NCBI RefSeq assembly: GCF_000412675.1
Contig: NC_021505.1
Location: 5,574,501-5,638,500, forward strand
Direction of reading: 5' to 3'
Length of the DNA stretch: 64,000 nt
Origin: Pseudomonas putida NBRC 14164
GTDB taxonomy: Bacteria; Pseudomonadota; Gammaproteobacteria; Pseudomonadales; Pseudomonadaceae
Positions 17,849 to 25,264 of the stretch are shown one piece after another. Made by a program: the position numbers and the translations under genes. How positions within the stretch are numbered: the first letter of the stretch is position 1; the number at the start of each line of letters is the position of its first letter. The notes under the pieces were generated by a model that searched no databases, was not told the DNA's origin, and worked only from the letters and a program-made list of their open reading frames with translations.

Positions 17849-18295
17849 TTAGGCAGCTACGACAACCACGCGTACGGTGGCTTCAACGTCGCTGTGCAGG
17901 TGCACGGCTACGTCGTATTCGCCAACCTGACGGATGGTGCCGTTCGGCAGACGAACTTCAGCCTTGGCCACTTCAACGCCGGAGGCGGTCAGGGCGTCAG
18001 CGATGTCGTGGGTGCCGATCGAACCGAACAGCTTGCCTTCGTCGCCAGCGGTGGCAGTGATGGTCACTTCCAGCTCGGCCAGTTGGGCAGCGCGGCTTTC
18101 AGCCGACGATTTACGGTCAGCAGCTGCTTTTTCCAGCTCGGCGCGACGCTCTTCGAACGCAGCCAGGTTGGCGGCGTTGGCAACGGTGGCCTTGCCGAAT
18201 GGCAGCAGGAAGTTACGGCCGTAACCAGCCTTAACTTTTACTTTGTCGCCCAGGTTGCCCAGGTTAGCGACTTTTTCCAGCAGGATCAGTTCCAT
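17849..18295 (-). CDS. rplI: 50S ribosomal protein L9
   Basis: A 148-aa protein beginning MELILLEKVANLGNLGDKV, the classic L9 N-terminal domain with the GYGRNFLLP signature. A long helix linker rich in Glu, Arg and Ala follows (residues about 45-75), then a compact C-terminal domain ending in a valine-rich strand. Binds 23S rRNA domain V near the L1 stalk. Twenty bases downstream of the membrane protein gene in the rpsF operon. Confidence 0.98.
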   Translation of the reverse strand: MELILLEKVANLGNLGDKVKVKAGYGRNFLLPFGKATVANAANLAAFEERRAELEKAAADRKSSAESRAAQLAELEVTITATAGDEGKLFGSIGTHDIADALTASGVEVAKAEVRLPNGTIRQVGEYDVAVHLHSDVEATVRVVVVAA

Positions 18296-18315
18296 TTGGT
18301 AAAACCTCTTAACTT

Positions 18316-19179
18316 TTAACCTTCACCGTTCGCGGAGTCATTCCCCTTGGGGGACTTGCGACCGCGAAAATCAATCAGGCTGTCGACAATGGCCAAAACC
18401 ACCAGCAACGGATAAATCAGCTGCATGATCAGCGGTAGCGTCACGTACATGCCCACCAGCCAGAAACCGGCCAGTCGGCCCTGTGCCACCAGCCCATGCA
18501 TCAAAGCGATGCCGGCCAGTACCAGTACCAGGCTCGAAGCCGATGCCAGGATGATGAACTGCGGTCCGATGAACGGAGCCACCACCATCACTGCCACCAA
18601 GACCGCCATGGTCTGTTTTGGCAACTTCAGGGCGCGAAACTCGCGACCGAAGCCTCCAGGGTTGTACAACGCTGCCTGCCAGTAGCGCGCCAGCACCAAG
18701 GCCAGCACACTGAACAATTGCACCGTCACTGCTGTGGAAGCGACCAGCACAGGGCGGATCAGCTCACCGGAGAGCACGGGTTGCCCCTCGATTTTCGGCA
18801 TGGCTTCGGCAAACGCCTTGGCCAGCACATCGAAGGTTTGCGCCAGCGCCAGATCGAGCACGAGGCTGAAAGCCACGGCGAACACGGCACTGACCACCAA
18901 CACCCGGCTCCAGGGATGCTCGGCTCGCAACAGGGCGGCCAGGCTCAGGGCTCCTGCAATCACCAGAAAGGTGATGGGATCGCCCATGACCCACACGGCC
19001 AACCCGGCCAGCAGGCCGCCGGCGATGACCCTTGTAGCATCCTTGAAACCACGCCGCAGCAGCACAAAGCTGCATGCAGCGGCACTCAACCAGAACAGCA
19101 GCGGCAGTACCGCGCTGATGACCACCACGAGGGTGGCCTGCACACGACCGCGCATGATGAAACTTGCTAACGCTCGCAT
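18316..19179 (-). CDS. DUF2232 family YybS-like integral membrane protein
   Basis: A 287-aa protein with about eight hydrophobic helices and short loops; the C-terminal 20 residues are charged and cytosolic in character (RGRKSPKGNDSANGEG). It fits the DUF2232/YybS membrane family, which is regularly encoded between rpsR and rplI in pseudomonads. The function is unknown; its place in a ribosomal protein operon suggests expression linked to growth rate. Thirty-three bases separate it from rpsR and 20 from rplI. Confidence 0.8.
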   Translation of the reverse strand: MRALASFIMRGRVQATLVVVISAVLPLLFWLSAAACSFVLLRRGFKDATRVIAGGLLAGLAVWVMGDPITFLVIAGALSLAALLRAEHPWSRVLVVSAVFAVAFSLVLDLALAQTFDVLAKAFAEAMPKIEGQPVLSGELIRPVLVASTAVTVQLFSVLALVLARYWQAALYNPGGFGREFRALKLPKQTMAVLVAVMVVAPFIGPQFIILASASSLVLVLAGIALMHGLVAQGRLAGFWLVGMYVTLPLIMQLIYPLLVVLAIVDSLIDFRGRKSPKGNDSANGEG

Positions 19180-19212
19180 GCTAATCCCTTACTGCTTGTC
19201 GACGACCCGGTC

Positions 19213-19443
19213 TCAGCGGCCGTGGCTGTCGGTGTAGGGCAGCAGGGCCAGGAAGCGGGCGCGCTTGATAGCGGTAGCCAGCTGACGCTGATAACGAGCT
19301 TTGGTACCGGTGATGCGGCTTGGAACGATCTTGCCGGTTTCGGATACGTAAGCTTTCAGGGTGTTGAGATCTTTGAAGTCGATCTCTTTCACGTCTTCAG
19401 CAGTGAAGCGGCAGAATTTACGACGACGGAAGAAACGTGCCAT
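19213..19443 (-). CDS. rpsR: 30S ribosomal protein S18
   Basis: A 76-aa basic protein starting MARFFRRRKFCRFTAEDVKE and containing the S18 signature (KIVPSRITGTKARYQRQLAT). It pairs with S6 on the 30S platform. It lies 28 bases after rpsF. The S6:S18 complex may repress the operon through the rpsF leader. Confidence 0.98.
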   Translation of the reverse strand: MARFFRRRKFCRFTAEDVKEIDFKDLNTLKAYVSETGKIVPSRITGTKARYQRQLATAIKRARFLALLPYTDSHGR

Positions 19444-19471
19444 TTAATAGGCTCCTCTAAAGGTCCGTGGA

Positions 19472-19897
19472 TTACTCGTCAGCGTTATCGCTGGAGTCGC
19501 TGTCATTGCTGTCGTCGCCTTCGGCGGAGTCAGCATGCTCAGGACGCTCACGACGCTCACGGCGCTCGCTGCGGTTTTCTTCAGCCTTCAGCATCTCGGA
19601 CTGGCCGGTAACGGCTTCGTCGCGACGGATGACCAGGTTACGGATAACGGCATCGTTGTAGCGGAAGTTGTCTTCCAGCTCGGCCAGGGCCTTGCCGGTG
19701 CACTCAACGTTCAGCATCACGTAGTGAGCCTTGTGAACATTGTTGATTGCGTAGGCCAGTTGACGACGGCCCCAGTCTTCCAGGCGGTGGATTTTGCCAC
19801 CGTCTTCTTCGATCAGCTTGGTGTAACGCTCAACCATGCCGCCGACTTGCTCGCTCTGGTCCGGGTGAACCAGGAAGATGATTTCGTAATGACGCAT
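19472..19897 (-). CDS. rpsF: 30S ribosomal protein S6 with long acidic tail
   Basis: A 141-aa S6. The first 95 or so residues are the ferredoxin-like S6 fold (MRHYEIIFLVHPDQSEQV, KIHRLEDWGRRQLAYAI). The remaining 45 are an Arg/Glu segment (RSERRERRERPEH) followed by a Ser/Asp/Glu-rich tail ending NADE. S6 tails of this kind are glutamylated by RimK in enterics and pseudomonads; the terminal Glu is present. First gene of the rpsF-rpsR-DUF2232-rplI operon, read from a strong promoter at 20018-20046. Confidence 0.97.
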   Translation of the reverse strand: MRHYEIIFLVHPDQSEQVGGMVERYTKLIEEDGGKIHRLEDWGRRQLAYAINNVHKAHYVMLNVECTGKALAELEDNFRYNDAVIRNLVIRRDEAVTGQSEMLKAEENRSERRERRERPEHADSAEGDDSNDSDSSDNADE

Positions 19898-19919
19898 GAA
19901 TGCTCCTTACGGGTTAGTA

Positions 19920-19943
19920 GTCTGCCAGCGTATCTGGTCAGAC
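19920..19943 (-). promoter_or_regulatory. Candidate S6:S18-binding leader hairpin of rpsF
   Basis: In the rpsF 5' leader the RNA reads GUCUG-A-CCAG-AUACG-CUGG-CAGAC, a stem with one bulged A, followed closely by CCCGU and the AGGAG ribosome site. A hairpin beside a CCG and the Shine-Dalgarno region resembles the known S6:S18 autoregulatory leader. The assignment is by position and general shape only. Confidence 0.35.
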
Positions 19944-20017
19944 AAGGAGTGAATGACACTGTATGTCTTGCACGGAGGGGAGGCACATGAGCGCCTGCCA
20001 GCTCGGCAAGGGGCGCA

Positions 20018-20046
20018 ATTGTAGAGAAGGCGTGGCGCACAAGCAA
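20018..20046 (-). promoter_or_regulatory. Sigma-70 promoter of the rpsF operon
   Basis: On the minus strand TTGCTT (20041-20046) and TACAAT (20018-20023) are separated by exactly 17 bases. The predicted start near 20011 gives a leader of about 115 bases before rpsF. Together with the REP pair this accounts for the 305-bp gap 19898-20202. Confidence 0.7.
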
Positions 20047-20084
20047 GGCAATTGGCGAATATTTGAACAGCCTGAAACATATTC

Positions 20085-20198
20085 ACAGGCTACCGGCCCT
20101 TTCGCGAGTAAACCCGCTCCCACAGGGACCCTACTGCTTGAAAGCCAGTGAAAAACCTGTGGGAGCGGGCGCGCCCGCGAATGGGCCGGAACAGGCTG
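20085..20198. repeat. REP inverted pair after rlmB
   Basis: Arms start AGGCTACCGGCCCTTTCGCGAG and end AACCCGCTCCCACAGG on the left (to 20126); the inverse is at 20156-20197 with several substitutions. It lies five bases beyond the rlmB stop and upstream of the rpsF promoter. Confidence 0.85.
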
Positions 20199-20202
20199 AA
20201 GA

Positions 20203-20949
20203 TCAGCGCTTGGCCTGACGCTGGCGCACGGCTTCGAACAGGCAAACCCCGGTCGCCACCGAAACGTTCAGGCTGCTGACGCTACCGCCCATCGGCAACT
20301 TCACAAGGAAGTCGCAGTGCTCGCGGGTCAACCGGCGCATGCCTTTGCCTTCGGCGCCCATGATCATGACCAGAGGCCCGGTCAGGTCCTGTTGGTAAAT
20401 CTCCTGCTCGGCCTCGCCGGCGGTACCAACCACCCACAAGCCACGCTGCTGCAGCTTCTCCAGCGTACGCGCCAGGTTGGTCACCGCTACCAGCGGAATC
20501 ACCTCTGCCGCGCCGCATGCCACCTTGCGCACCACAGGCGTCAGGGTCGCCGACTTGTCCTTGGGCACCAGCACCGCCGTGGCACCGGCCGCATCGGCCG
20601 TGCGCAGGCATGCGCCGAGGTTGTGCGGGTCGGTAACACCGTCCAGCACCAGGATCAGCGGCGGCGTTTCGGTGCGCTCGAGCAACTCTTCGAGCATCAA
20701 TTCGCCCCACACCTGGCTTGGGCTCACCTCGGCGACAACGCCCTGGTGCACACCTTCAACCCAGGCATCCATCTCACGGCGCTCGGCCTGGCCAACCTGC
20801 ACGCGGTTTTCCGCAGCCAGCGCCAGCAGGGTCTGCAGGCGTGGCTCGCTGCGCCCTTCCGACAGCCAGATCTGCTTGACCCGCTTCGGATGGTGCTTCA
20901 GCAGCGCCTGCACGGCATGCACGCCGTAGATCTTTTCCAGCTGACTCAT
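20203..20949 (-). CDS. rlmB: 23S rRNA (guanosine-2'-O-)-methyltransferase RlmB
   Basis: A 248-aa SpoU (SPOUT) methyltransferase. The N-terminal substrate-binding domain starts EKIYGVHAVQALLKHHPKRV. The knotted SAM-binding domain has ILVLDGVTDPHNLGACLRTA, then IMGAEGKGMRRLT and LNVSVATGVCLFEA. It methylates the 2'-O of G2251 in the 23S P-loop. Its start overlaps the rnr stop by four bases, the same rnr-rlmB operon as in E. coli. Confidence 0.96.
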   Translation of the reverse strand: MSQLEKIYGVHAVQALLKHHPKRVKQIWLSEGRSEPRLQTLLALAAENRVQVGQAERREMDAWVEGVHQGVVAEVSPSQVWGELMLEELLERTETPPLILVLDGVTDPHNLGACLRTADAAGATAVLVPKDKSATLTPVVRKVACGAAEVIPLVAVTNLARTLEKLQQRGLWVVGTAGEAEQEIYQQDLTGPLVMIMGAEGKGMRRLTREHCDFLVKLPMGGSVSSLNVSVATGVCLFEAVRQRQAKR

Positions 20950-23531
20950 GACTTGCTCTTGCTCTTGCGTGGCGCGCCGGACTTCGGCGGGCCTTTACGG
21001 TGCTTGGTCGGTTTGCCGGCGGCCTTGCCGCCTTTGTCCGACTTGCTGCTGGACGAGCTGCCGGTGCGGGCATCGCTCATCAGCGCCTTTTTCATTTCAC
21101 GGCTTTTGCGCACTTCGGCGTTACGCTGCACGGCGTCTTTCGGGAAATACGCCTCGGAGGTTTCGCTCTTGCGGCTGCGCGGCTTCGGCGTGGCCCTGGC
21201 CTCGACCGGTGCTGGCTCGGGCTTGTCGGCTTTGTCGGCAGCCGGCGCGGCGCCGCGCTGCTTGCGGCCAATCGGCGCAGCAAGCGTCTTGTCGGCCACT
21301 TCGAAGTCGATCTTGCGCTCGTCCAGGTCAACACGCATGACCTTGACTTCAATCGTGTCGCCCAGGCGGAAGCTGCGCCCGGTGCGCTCACCGGACAGGC
21401 GGTGGTGGACCGGGTCGAAGTGGTAATAGTCGCCCGGCAGCGCACTGACGTGCACCAGGCCTTCCACATAGATATCGGTCAGCTCGACGAACAGGCCGAA
21501 GCCGGTCACCGCGGTGATCACACCCGGGAAGGTTTCGCCCACGCGATCCTTCATGTACTCGCACTTGAGCCAGTTGACCACGTCACGGGTGGCTTCATCA
21601 GCCCGGCGCTCGGTCATCGAGCACTGCTCGCCAAGCTGCTCGAGGGTGTTTTCGTCGTACGGGTAGATGCGCGCCTTGGGGATGCTCATGGCGCCGGCAC
21701 GCTTGACGTGCGGAGTGTCGACCTTGGAACGGATGATGCTGCGGATGGCGCGGTGCACCAGCAGGTCCGGGTAACGGCGGATCGGCGAGGTGAAGTGGGT
21801 GTACGCCTCGTAATTCAAGCCGAAGTGGCCGTTGTTTTCGGTGCTGTACACCGCCTGGCTCAGCGAGCGCAGCATTACAGTCTGGATCAGGTGGAAATCC
21901 GGGCGCCCGGCGATGCTTGCCAGCAGGGCCTGGTAATCCTTCGGCGACGGATCCTTGCCCTTGTGCAGGCTCAAGCCCAGCTCGCCGAGGAAGGCACGGA
22001 GTTTTTCCAGGCGCTCCGGCGGCGGGCCGTCGTGCACCCGGTACAGTGCCGGCACGCCGTGCTTCTGCAGGAACTCGGCGGTGGCCACGTTGGCCGCCAG
22101 CATGCATTCCTCGATCAGCTTGTGTGCGTCGTTACGAACAGTTGGGCGAATTTCCGCGATCTTGCGCTGATCGCCGAAGATGATGCGAGTTTCCTGGGTC
22201 TCGAAATCGATGGCACCCCGGGCGTGACGGGCATCCAGCAGCACCTTGTACAGGTTGTACAGGTTCTTCAGGTCCGGCACGACTTCCTTGTACTCTTCAC
22301 GCAGCGCCTTGCCCTCACGGGTGCGGGCGTGCTCGAGCATGCTGCTGACCTTGTTGTAGGTCAGGCGGGCGTGGGAGTGGATGACGCCTTCGTAGAACTG
22401 GTAGTCGACCATCTGGCCGGCTTTGTTCATGGTCATTTCACAGACCATGGCCAAGCGGTCGACGTGCGGGTTCAGCGAGCACAGGCCGTTGGACAGCTCT
22501 TCGGGGAGCATCGGCACCACGCGCTCGGGGAAGTACACCGAGTTACCGCGTTGCTGGGCCTCGACGTCCAGGGCCGAGCCCAGGCGCACATAGCTGGACA
22601 CGTCGGCGATGGCCACATACAGGCGCCAGCCACCGGAGAACAGGCGCAGCTTGCCCAGCGGTTCGCAATAGACAGCGTCATCGAAGTCGCGGGCGTCTTC
22701 ACCGTCGATGGTGACGAACGGCAAATGACGCAGGTCGACGCGCTTCTCTTTGTCCTTCTCTTCGACTTCGGAGCGGAACTTGCGCGCTTCCTTGACCACA
22801 TCTTCGGGCCAGACGTGCGGGATGTCGTAGCTGCGCAGGGCAACGTCGATTTCCATGCCCGGCGCCATGTAGTTGCCGATGACCTCTACCACATCGCCTT
22901 GCGGCTGGAAGCGCGGGGTTGGCCAGTGGGTGATCTTGATTTCGACAAACTGGCCGATCTTGGCACCACCATTACGCCCGGCGGTCACCAGCACTTCCTG
23001 CTGAATCTTCGGGTTGTCCGGGGTTACGTAGCCAATGCCGCCTTCCTCGAAGTAGCGGCCGACCACGCTTTCGTGGGCACGGGAGATGACCTCGACGATC
23101 ACGCCTTCACGGCGCCCACGGCGGTCGGTACCGGACACCCGCGCCAATGCACGGTCGCCATCGAAGGCCAGGCGCATCTGCGACGGGCTGAGGAACAGGT
23201 CATCGCTGCCATCATCGGGGATGAGGAAACCAAACCCATCGCGGTGGCCGGAGATACGGCCGCAGATCAGGTCGAGCTTGTCCACCGGGGCATAAGTGCC
23301 GCGCCGGGTATAGATAAGCTGGCCGTCGCGCTCCATGGCACGCAGACGGCGGCGCAGGGCTTCGATCTGGTCTTCTTCATACAGACCAAACTCTTTCGCC
23401 AGCTCCTCGCGCGCAGCGGGCTCGCCACGGTCAGCAAGGCGCTGCAGGATCAGCTCACGGCTGGGAATGGGGTTGTCGTATTTTTCCGCTTCGCGAGCGG
23501 CCTCGGGATCGAGGGATTGCCAATCGGCCAT
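20946..23531 (-). CDS. rnr: Ribonuclease R
   Basis: An 861-aa 3'-5' exoribonuclease that degrades structured RNA. Domain order: an N-terminal helix-turn-helix (about 15-85), two cold-shock domains, the RNB catalytic domain (about 260-590, with metal-binding aspartates in DGEDARDFDDAVY and HFTSPIRRYPDLLVHRAI), an S1 domain (about 640-725) and a long Lys/Arg/Ser tail. The basic tail helps unwind duplex RNA and is a point of control in enterics. Heads the rnr-rlmB operon; the start is 164 bases from the tRNA promoter, divergent. Confidence 0.97.
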   Translation of the reverse strand: MADWQSLDPEAAREAEKYDNPIPSRELILQRLADRGEPAAREELAKEFGLYEEDQIEALRRRLRAMERDGQLIYTRRGTYAPVDKLDLICGRISGHRDGFGFLIPDDGSDDLFLSPSQMRLAFDGDRALARVSGTDRRGRREGVIVEVISRAHESVVGRYFEEGGIGYVTPDNPKIQQEVLVTAGRNGGAKIGQFVEIKITHWPTPRFQPQGDVVEVIGNYMAPGMEIDVALRSYDIPHVWPEDVVKEARKFRSEVEEKDKEKRVDLRHLPFVTIDGEDARDFDDAVYCEPLGKLRLFSGGWRLYVAIADVSSYVRLGSALDVEAQQRGNSVYFPERVVPMLPEELSNGLCSLNPHVDRLAMVCEMTMNKAGQMVDYQFYEGVIHSHARLTYNKVSSMLEHARTREGKALREEYKEVVPDLKNLYNLYKVLLDARHARGAIDFETQETRIIFGDQRKIAEIRPTVRNDAHKLIEECMLAANVATAEFLQKHGVPALYRVHDGPPPERLEKLRAFLGELGLSLHKGKDPSPKDYQALLASIAGRPDFHLIQTVMLRSLSQAVYSTENNGHFGLNYEAYTHFTSPIRRYPDLLVHRAIRSIIRSKVDTPHVKRAGAMSIPKARIYPYDENTLEQLGEQCSMTERRADEATRDVVNWLKCEYMKDRVGETFPGVITAVTGFGLFVELTDIYVEGLVHVSALPGDYYHFDPVHHRLSGERTGRSFRLGDTIEVKVMRVDLDERKIDFEVADKTLAAPIGRKQRGAAPAADKADKPEPAPVEARATPKPRSRKSETSEAYFPKDAVQRNAEVRKSREMKKALMSDARTGSSSSSKSDKGGKAAGKPTKHRKGPPKSGAPRKSKSKS

Positions 23532-23694
23532 CAGAAGGGGTTCACCTTGGGGTATATAGATAGGAATTCTGGCATAGGCCTATTGAAACCGGAAATGTCT
23601 GGCTTGGACAGCCCCCACTGCTGTGCTTCCAAAGCAGTAATAGGCCTGTGGAATCAACAAGTTGAATTTTTTGAAATTTTTTTTGTTTGGGGGG

Positions 23695-23723
23695 TTTACA
23701 GCCTTGGGGAGCGTCCGTATAGT
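23695..23723 (+). promoter_or_regulatory. Strong promoter of the tRNA-Leu pair
   Basis: TTTACA (23695-23700) and TATAGT (23718-23723) are spaced by 17 bases. A very AT-rich upstream stretch at 23667-23688 could act as an UP element, and the GCGC discriminator after the -10 is typical of stringently controlled stable-RNA promoters. Confidence 0.75.
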
Positions 23724-23803
23724 GCGCACCACAACGACGGACAACCCCGACGTTGTAGTAGAGATGAACGGCGCTGTAAAGCATCTTGTAATCTCGAATG
23801 TGT

Positions 23804-23890
23804 GCCCAGGTGGCGGAATTGGTAGACGCGCTGGTTTCAGGTATCAGTGACCGCAAGGTCGTGGAAGTTCGAGTCTTCTCCTGGGCACCA
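23804..23890 (+). tRNA. tRNA-Leu (anticodon CAG), copy 1
   Basis: An 87-base class II tRNA. The acceptor stem GCCCAGG pairs with CCTGGGC, the anticodon stem CTGGT / ATCAG encloses loop TTCAGGT with anticodon CAG, a long variable arm follows, and GTTCGAGTC forms the T loop. CCA is encoded. It reads CUG, the dominant leucine codon in this high-GC genome. Confidence 0.97.
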
Positions 23891-23979
23891 AATATTTTCA
23901 AGTAATAGATGACCAAGGATCTGTTACTACTGTGTGAAAGCGAACAATAGTCGCCTTCATCAGATGATGCAAAGCTTTG

Positions 23980-24066
23980 CCCAGGTGGCGGAATTGGTAG
24001 ACGCGCTGGTTTCAGGTATCAGTGACCGCAAGGTCGTGGAAGTTCGAGTCTTCTCCTGGGCACCAT
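23980..24066 (+). tRNA. tRNA-Leu (anticodon CAG), copy 2
   Basis: The 87 bases are identical to the first copy, separated from it by 89 bases of unrelated sequence. It shares the same promoter and is followed at once by a strong terminator. CCA is encoded. Confidence 0.97.
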
Positions 24067-24068
24067 AC

Positions 24069-24101
24069 AAAAACCCACTAGCTTGCTAGTGGGTTTTTTC
24101 T
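24069..24101 (+). terminator. Intrinsic terminator of the tRNA-Leu operon
   Basis: AAAACCCACTAG-CTTG-CTAGTGGGTTTTTT forms a near-perfect 12-pair stem with a U-run, starting three bases after the second tRNA. Confidence 0.93.
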
Positions 24102-24191
24102 TGCCTGCGTTTTTTGCCCCCGCCCTTCCCGCGCGCTCCCAGTGCCTACACCATGGTCTGCCCATGAATTTCTCGTCATACGGCCACTTGA

Positions 24192-24217
24192 GAAACAATT
24201 TCGTTTACCATTGTTTC
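24192..24217. promoter_or_regulatory. Palindromic operator candidate upstream of the iron transporter
   Basis: GAAACAAT (24192-24199) and ATTGTTTC (24210-24217) are perfect 8-base inverted repeats with a 10-base spacer, 34 bases upstream of the binding-protein start. The site is in the right place for a repressor. It resembles an AT-rich Fur-type operator only loosely, so the regulator is uncertain. Confidence 0.45.
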
Positions 24218-24250
24218 CAAATATGTAGCCGTAAGCGAGGAAGTACCCGC

Positions 24251-25264
24251 ATGACGATCCGCCCGCAACCGCTGATGCGCACCTTGGCCGCCGCCGTGCT
24301 GAGCCTGGTCATCGGCGCTCCGGCCGCCATGGCAGACGCACCGGTCACCCTGACCATGTACAACGGTCAGCACAAGGAAATCGGCGAAGCCATCGCCAAG
24401 GCCTACGAGGCCAAGACCGGTATTCACATCGACATTCGCAAGGGCAGCAGCAACCAGCTGGCCAGCCAGATCATCGAAGAAGGCGACCGGTCGCCGGCCG
24501 ACATCATCTACACCGAAGAGTCCCCGCCCCTGAACAACCTGGGCGAGCTGGGCCTGCTGGCGAAGATCGACGACGCCACCTCGAACATGGTGCCCAAGGA
24601 GTACGTTGGCGCCAACGGCACCTGGATGGGCATCACGGCCCGTACCCGCATCGTGGTGTACAACCCGAAAAAGGTCGACGAAAAAGACCTGCCAACCACG
24701 GTGATGGACTTCGCCAACCCCGAGTGGGAAGGCCGCGTCGGCTATGTACCCACCAGTGGTGCGTTCCAGGAGCAGGCCGTGGCCATCCTGAAAATGCACG
24801 GTCGAGAAGCCACCGAAGAATGGCTGACCGGCCTGAAAGCCTTCGGTAAGACCTACACCAACAACATGGTCGCCCTCAAAGCCGTGGAAAAAGGCGAAGT
24901 GGCTGCGGTACTGGTGAACAACTACTACTGGTACGCGCTTGAACGCGAACGCGGCAAGCTGGACACCAAACTGTACTACCTGGCCGACGGCGATGCCGGC
25001 AACCTGGTCACCATCTCCGGCGCAGCCGTGGTCAAGGCCAGCAAGCACCCGAAAGAAGCCCAGGCCCTGCTCAACTGGATGGCCAGCGAAGAAGGCCAGC
25101 GCGTGATCACCCAGACCACCGCCGAGTACCCGCTGCACAAGGGCATGGTTTCTGACCGTGGCCTGAAGCCGTTCGATGAGCTGCGCCCGCCGAAGATCTC
25201 GCCGGCCGACCTGGGTAACGCCGAAGAAGCCATCGAGCTTGAACGCGAGGTCGGTCTGCTCTGA
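24251..25264 (+). CDS. Iron(III) ABC transporter substrate-binding protein (FbpA/AfuA-like)
   Basis: A 337-aa periplasmic binding protein with a signal peptide (residues 1-29, LAAAVLSLVIGAPAAMA). The mature start PVTLTMYNGQHKEIGEAIAK and the tyrosine-rich ligand loop NNYYWYALERERGKL are typical of ferric-ion binding proteins, where adjacent tyrosines coordinate Fe3+. ATG 24251 is used: GCGAGG precedes it and the signal peptide starts there. Its TGA overlaps the permease ATG by one base. Probably iron-responsive; a palindromic operator candidate lies just upstream. Confidence 0.9.
   Translation: MTIRPQPLMRTLAAAVLSLVIGAPAAMADAPVTLTMYNGQHKEIGEAIAKAYEAKTGIHIDIRKGSSNQLASQIIEEGDRSPADIIYTEESPPLNNLGELGLLAKIDDATSNMVPKEYVGANGTWMGITARTRIVVYNPKKVDEKDLPTTVMDFANPEWEGRVGYVPTSGAFQEQAVAILKMHGREATEEWLTGLKAFGKTYTNNMVALKAVEKGEVAAVLVNNYYWYALERERGKLDTKLYYLADGDAGNLVTISGAAVVKASKHPKEAQALLNWMASEEGQRVITQTTAEYPLHKGMVSDRGLKPFDELRPPKISPADLGNAEEAIELEREVGLL

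Noticed and set aside
21000..23825. A 941-codon open frame antisense to rnr
   Set aside because: A shadow of the RNase R coding sequence; no recognisable domain and no ribosome site. It also runs into the tRNA gene.
23542..23916. A 124-codon minus-strand ORF over the first tRNA-Leu
   Set aside because: It overlaps the tRNA and its promoter in antisense and has no homology-like features.
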